From positions 1-37,330 of the forward strand of contig NZ_BAKH01000026.1 of assembly GCF_000614105.1 (NCBI RefSeq): a stretch of 37,330 nucleotides of DNA. Direction: 5' to 3'. Origin of the DNA: Prevotella micans DSM 21469 = JCM 16134. Its GTDB lineage: Bacteria; Bacteroidota; Bacteroidia; Bacteroidales; Bacteroidaceae. Below are positions 36,841 to 37,330 of this stretch, one piece after another (the stretch's first letter is position 1; every line of letters starts with the position of its first letter). The position numbers and the translations under genes are program-made. The notes beneath the pieces were generated by a model. The model was given only the letters and a program-made list of their open reading frames with translations. It was not told where the DNA came from and did no database searches.

Positions 36841-36902
36841 TTGTCTGTTTCTCTTTTGTCATTAATTACTTTGTGTAGAATAATGGGGCTTTAAAGCTCT
36901 CC

Positions 36903-37088
36903 TTATTCTTCCTCATCTTCATCTTCATCAAACCATACCTGCTTACCATTGCTCGGACCGGTTCCGTGCTGGCCGGGGTTGTGCTGACTGTGAAATGATG
37001 TTTGCATGAACTCTCTGTCGAGCAAGATATGAATCACCTCGATAGCGGGGCGTACATACGGTTGTTTCCTGAACATTTCTTTTTCCAT
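36903..37088 (-). CDS. Small protein with acidic C terminus, unknown function
   Basis: A 61-residue protein (starting MEKEMFRKQPYVRPAIEVIH, ending DEDEDEEE). The YVRPxIEVI start resembles a class of short Bacteroidales peptides that begin with a K-x-Y-x-x-P-x-I-E-V pattern, often next to fimbrillin-like lipoproteins. The middle is His/Gln/Gly-rich and the tail has eight acidic residues. There is no signal peptide. It lies 62 nt upstream of the fimbrillin-like gene on the same strand and probably heads that operon. Function is unknown; the family resemblance is from memory. Confidence 0.65.
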   Translation of the reverse strand: MEKEMFRKQPYVRPAIEVIHILLDREFMQTSFHSQHNPGQHGTGPSNGKQVWFDEDEDEEE

Positions 37089-37215
37089 TTTTCTATCATT
37101 TTAAGAGTGAATATTCTGTGTTATTTCCCTCTTGCGTGACTTGGCAAAAGGGTATGAAAAGTGGCACGGAGAATCCTCTTGGAATCCCCGTGTATATCGG
37201 ATATACGACGCTCTT

Positions 37216-37225
37216 CGCGCGCGCG
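37216..37225. repeat. (CG)5 alternating tract
   Basis: Five CG dinucleotides followed by TATG, 30 bp before the (TG)28 tract and about 130 bp upstream of the small-protein gene. Alternating CG is the strongest Z-DNA-forming sequence. Confidence 0.8.
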
Positions 37226-37252
37226 TATGAAAAAGCTAGTTTATAGGTCTGC

Positions 37253-37314
<62 letters not shown>

Positions 37315-37330
37315 GTTTCGACTTTTCGAA

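Overview
The window looks like a chromosomal segment of a Bacteroidales bacterium. The evidence is repeated TAnnTTTG-type -7 promoter boxes with short leaders and no clear Shine-Dalgarno sites, proteins with type IX secretion (T9SS) C-terminal sorting domains, a fimbrillin-like lipoprotein, an HU-related protein of the Bacteroidetes type, a Wzc-type tyrosine kinase with a tyrosine-rich tail, and a large two-module sensor kinase of a kind known from Bacteroides and Prevotella. A Prevotellaceae or Porphyromonadaceae member fits best; the genus cannot be fixed from sequence alone.

Layout. 1-255: degenerate tandem repeats, then a promoter. 274-1914: a Nif3-like metalloprotein and a coiled-coil zinc-ribbon protein in one operon, ending in a strong terminator shared with the convergent DUF349 protein gene. 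1985-4850: DUF349 protein and CorA-type transporter on the minus strand, with a long CorA leader. 5110-5680: AT-rich DNA with nine tandem units of about 42 bp and a 22-bp perfect hairpin. 5687-18496: five large exported proteins, one on the minus strand and four on the plus strand, built from beta-sandwich, FN3-like, cleaved-adhesin-like and Omp28-like modules; at least four end in sorting domains, and two of the five are interrupted by frameshifts. 18587-19379: non-coding DNA holding a strictly 22-bp-periodic array that reverses orientation in its middle. 19380-26597: a minus-strand cluster rmlA, wzc, HAD phosphatase, rsfS, ftsH, cdsA, joining surface polysaccharide assembly to ribosome silencing, membrane proteolysis and phospholipid synthesis. 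26867-27496: a conserved-looking protein of unknown function. 28186-34313: two-module sensor kinase, response regulator, small AbgT-like membrane protein, trmD and a DUF805 membrane protein. 34409-37088: HU-like protein, fimbrillin/lectin-like lipoprotein and a small acidic-tailed peptide, followed by a (TG)28 microsatellite.

How it fits together. Much of the window concerns the cell envelope: exported adhesin-like proteins, polysaccharide synthesis, lipoproteins, a sensor pair, FtsH and CdsA. Two features cut across the map. Six intergenic tandem arrays of unrelated sequence fall into two period classes, about 42 bp and 22 bp, that is about four and two helical turns; four of them lie upstream of gene starts. 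Five -1 frameshifts in four genes can each be repaired by adding one C or G inside or beside a short C/G run, which points either to a systematic base-calling error or to real, possibly switchable, gene inactivation.
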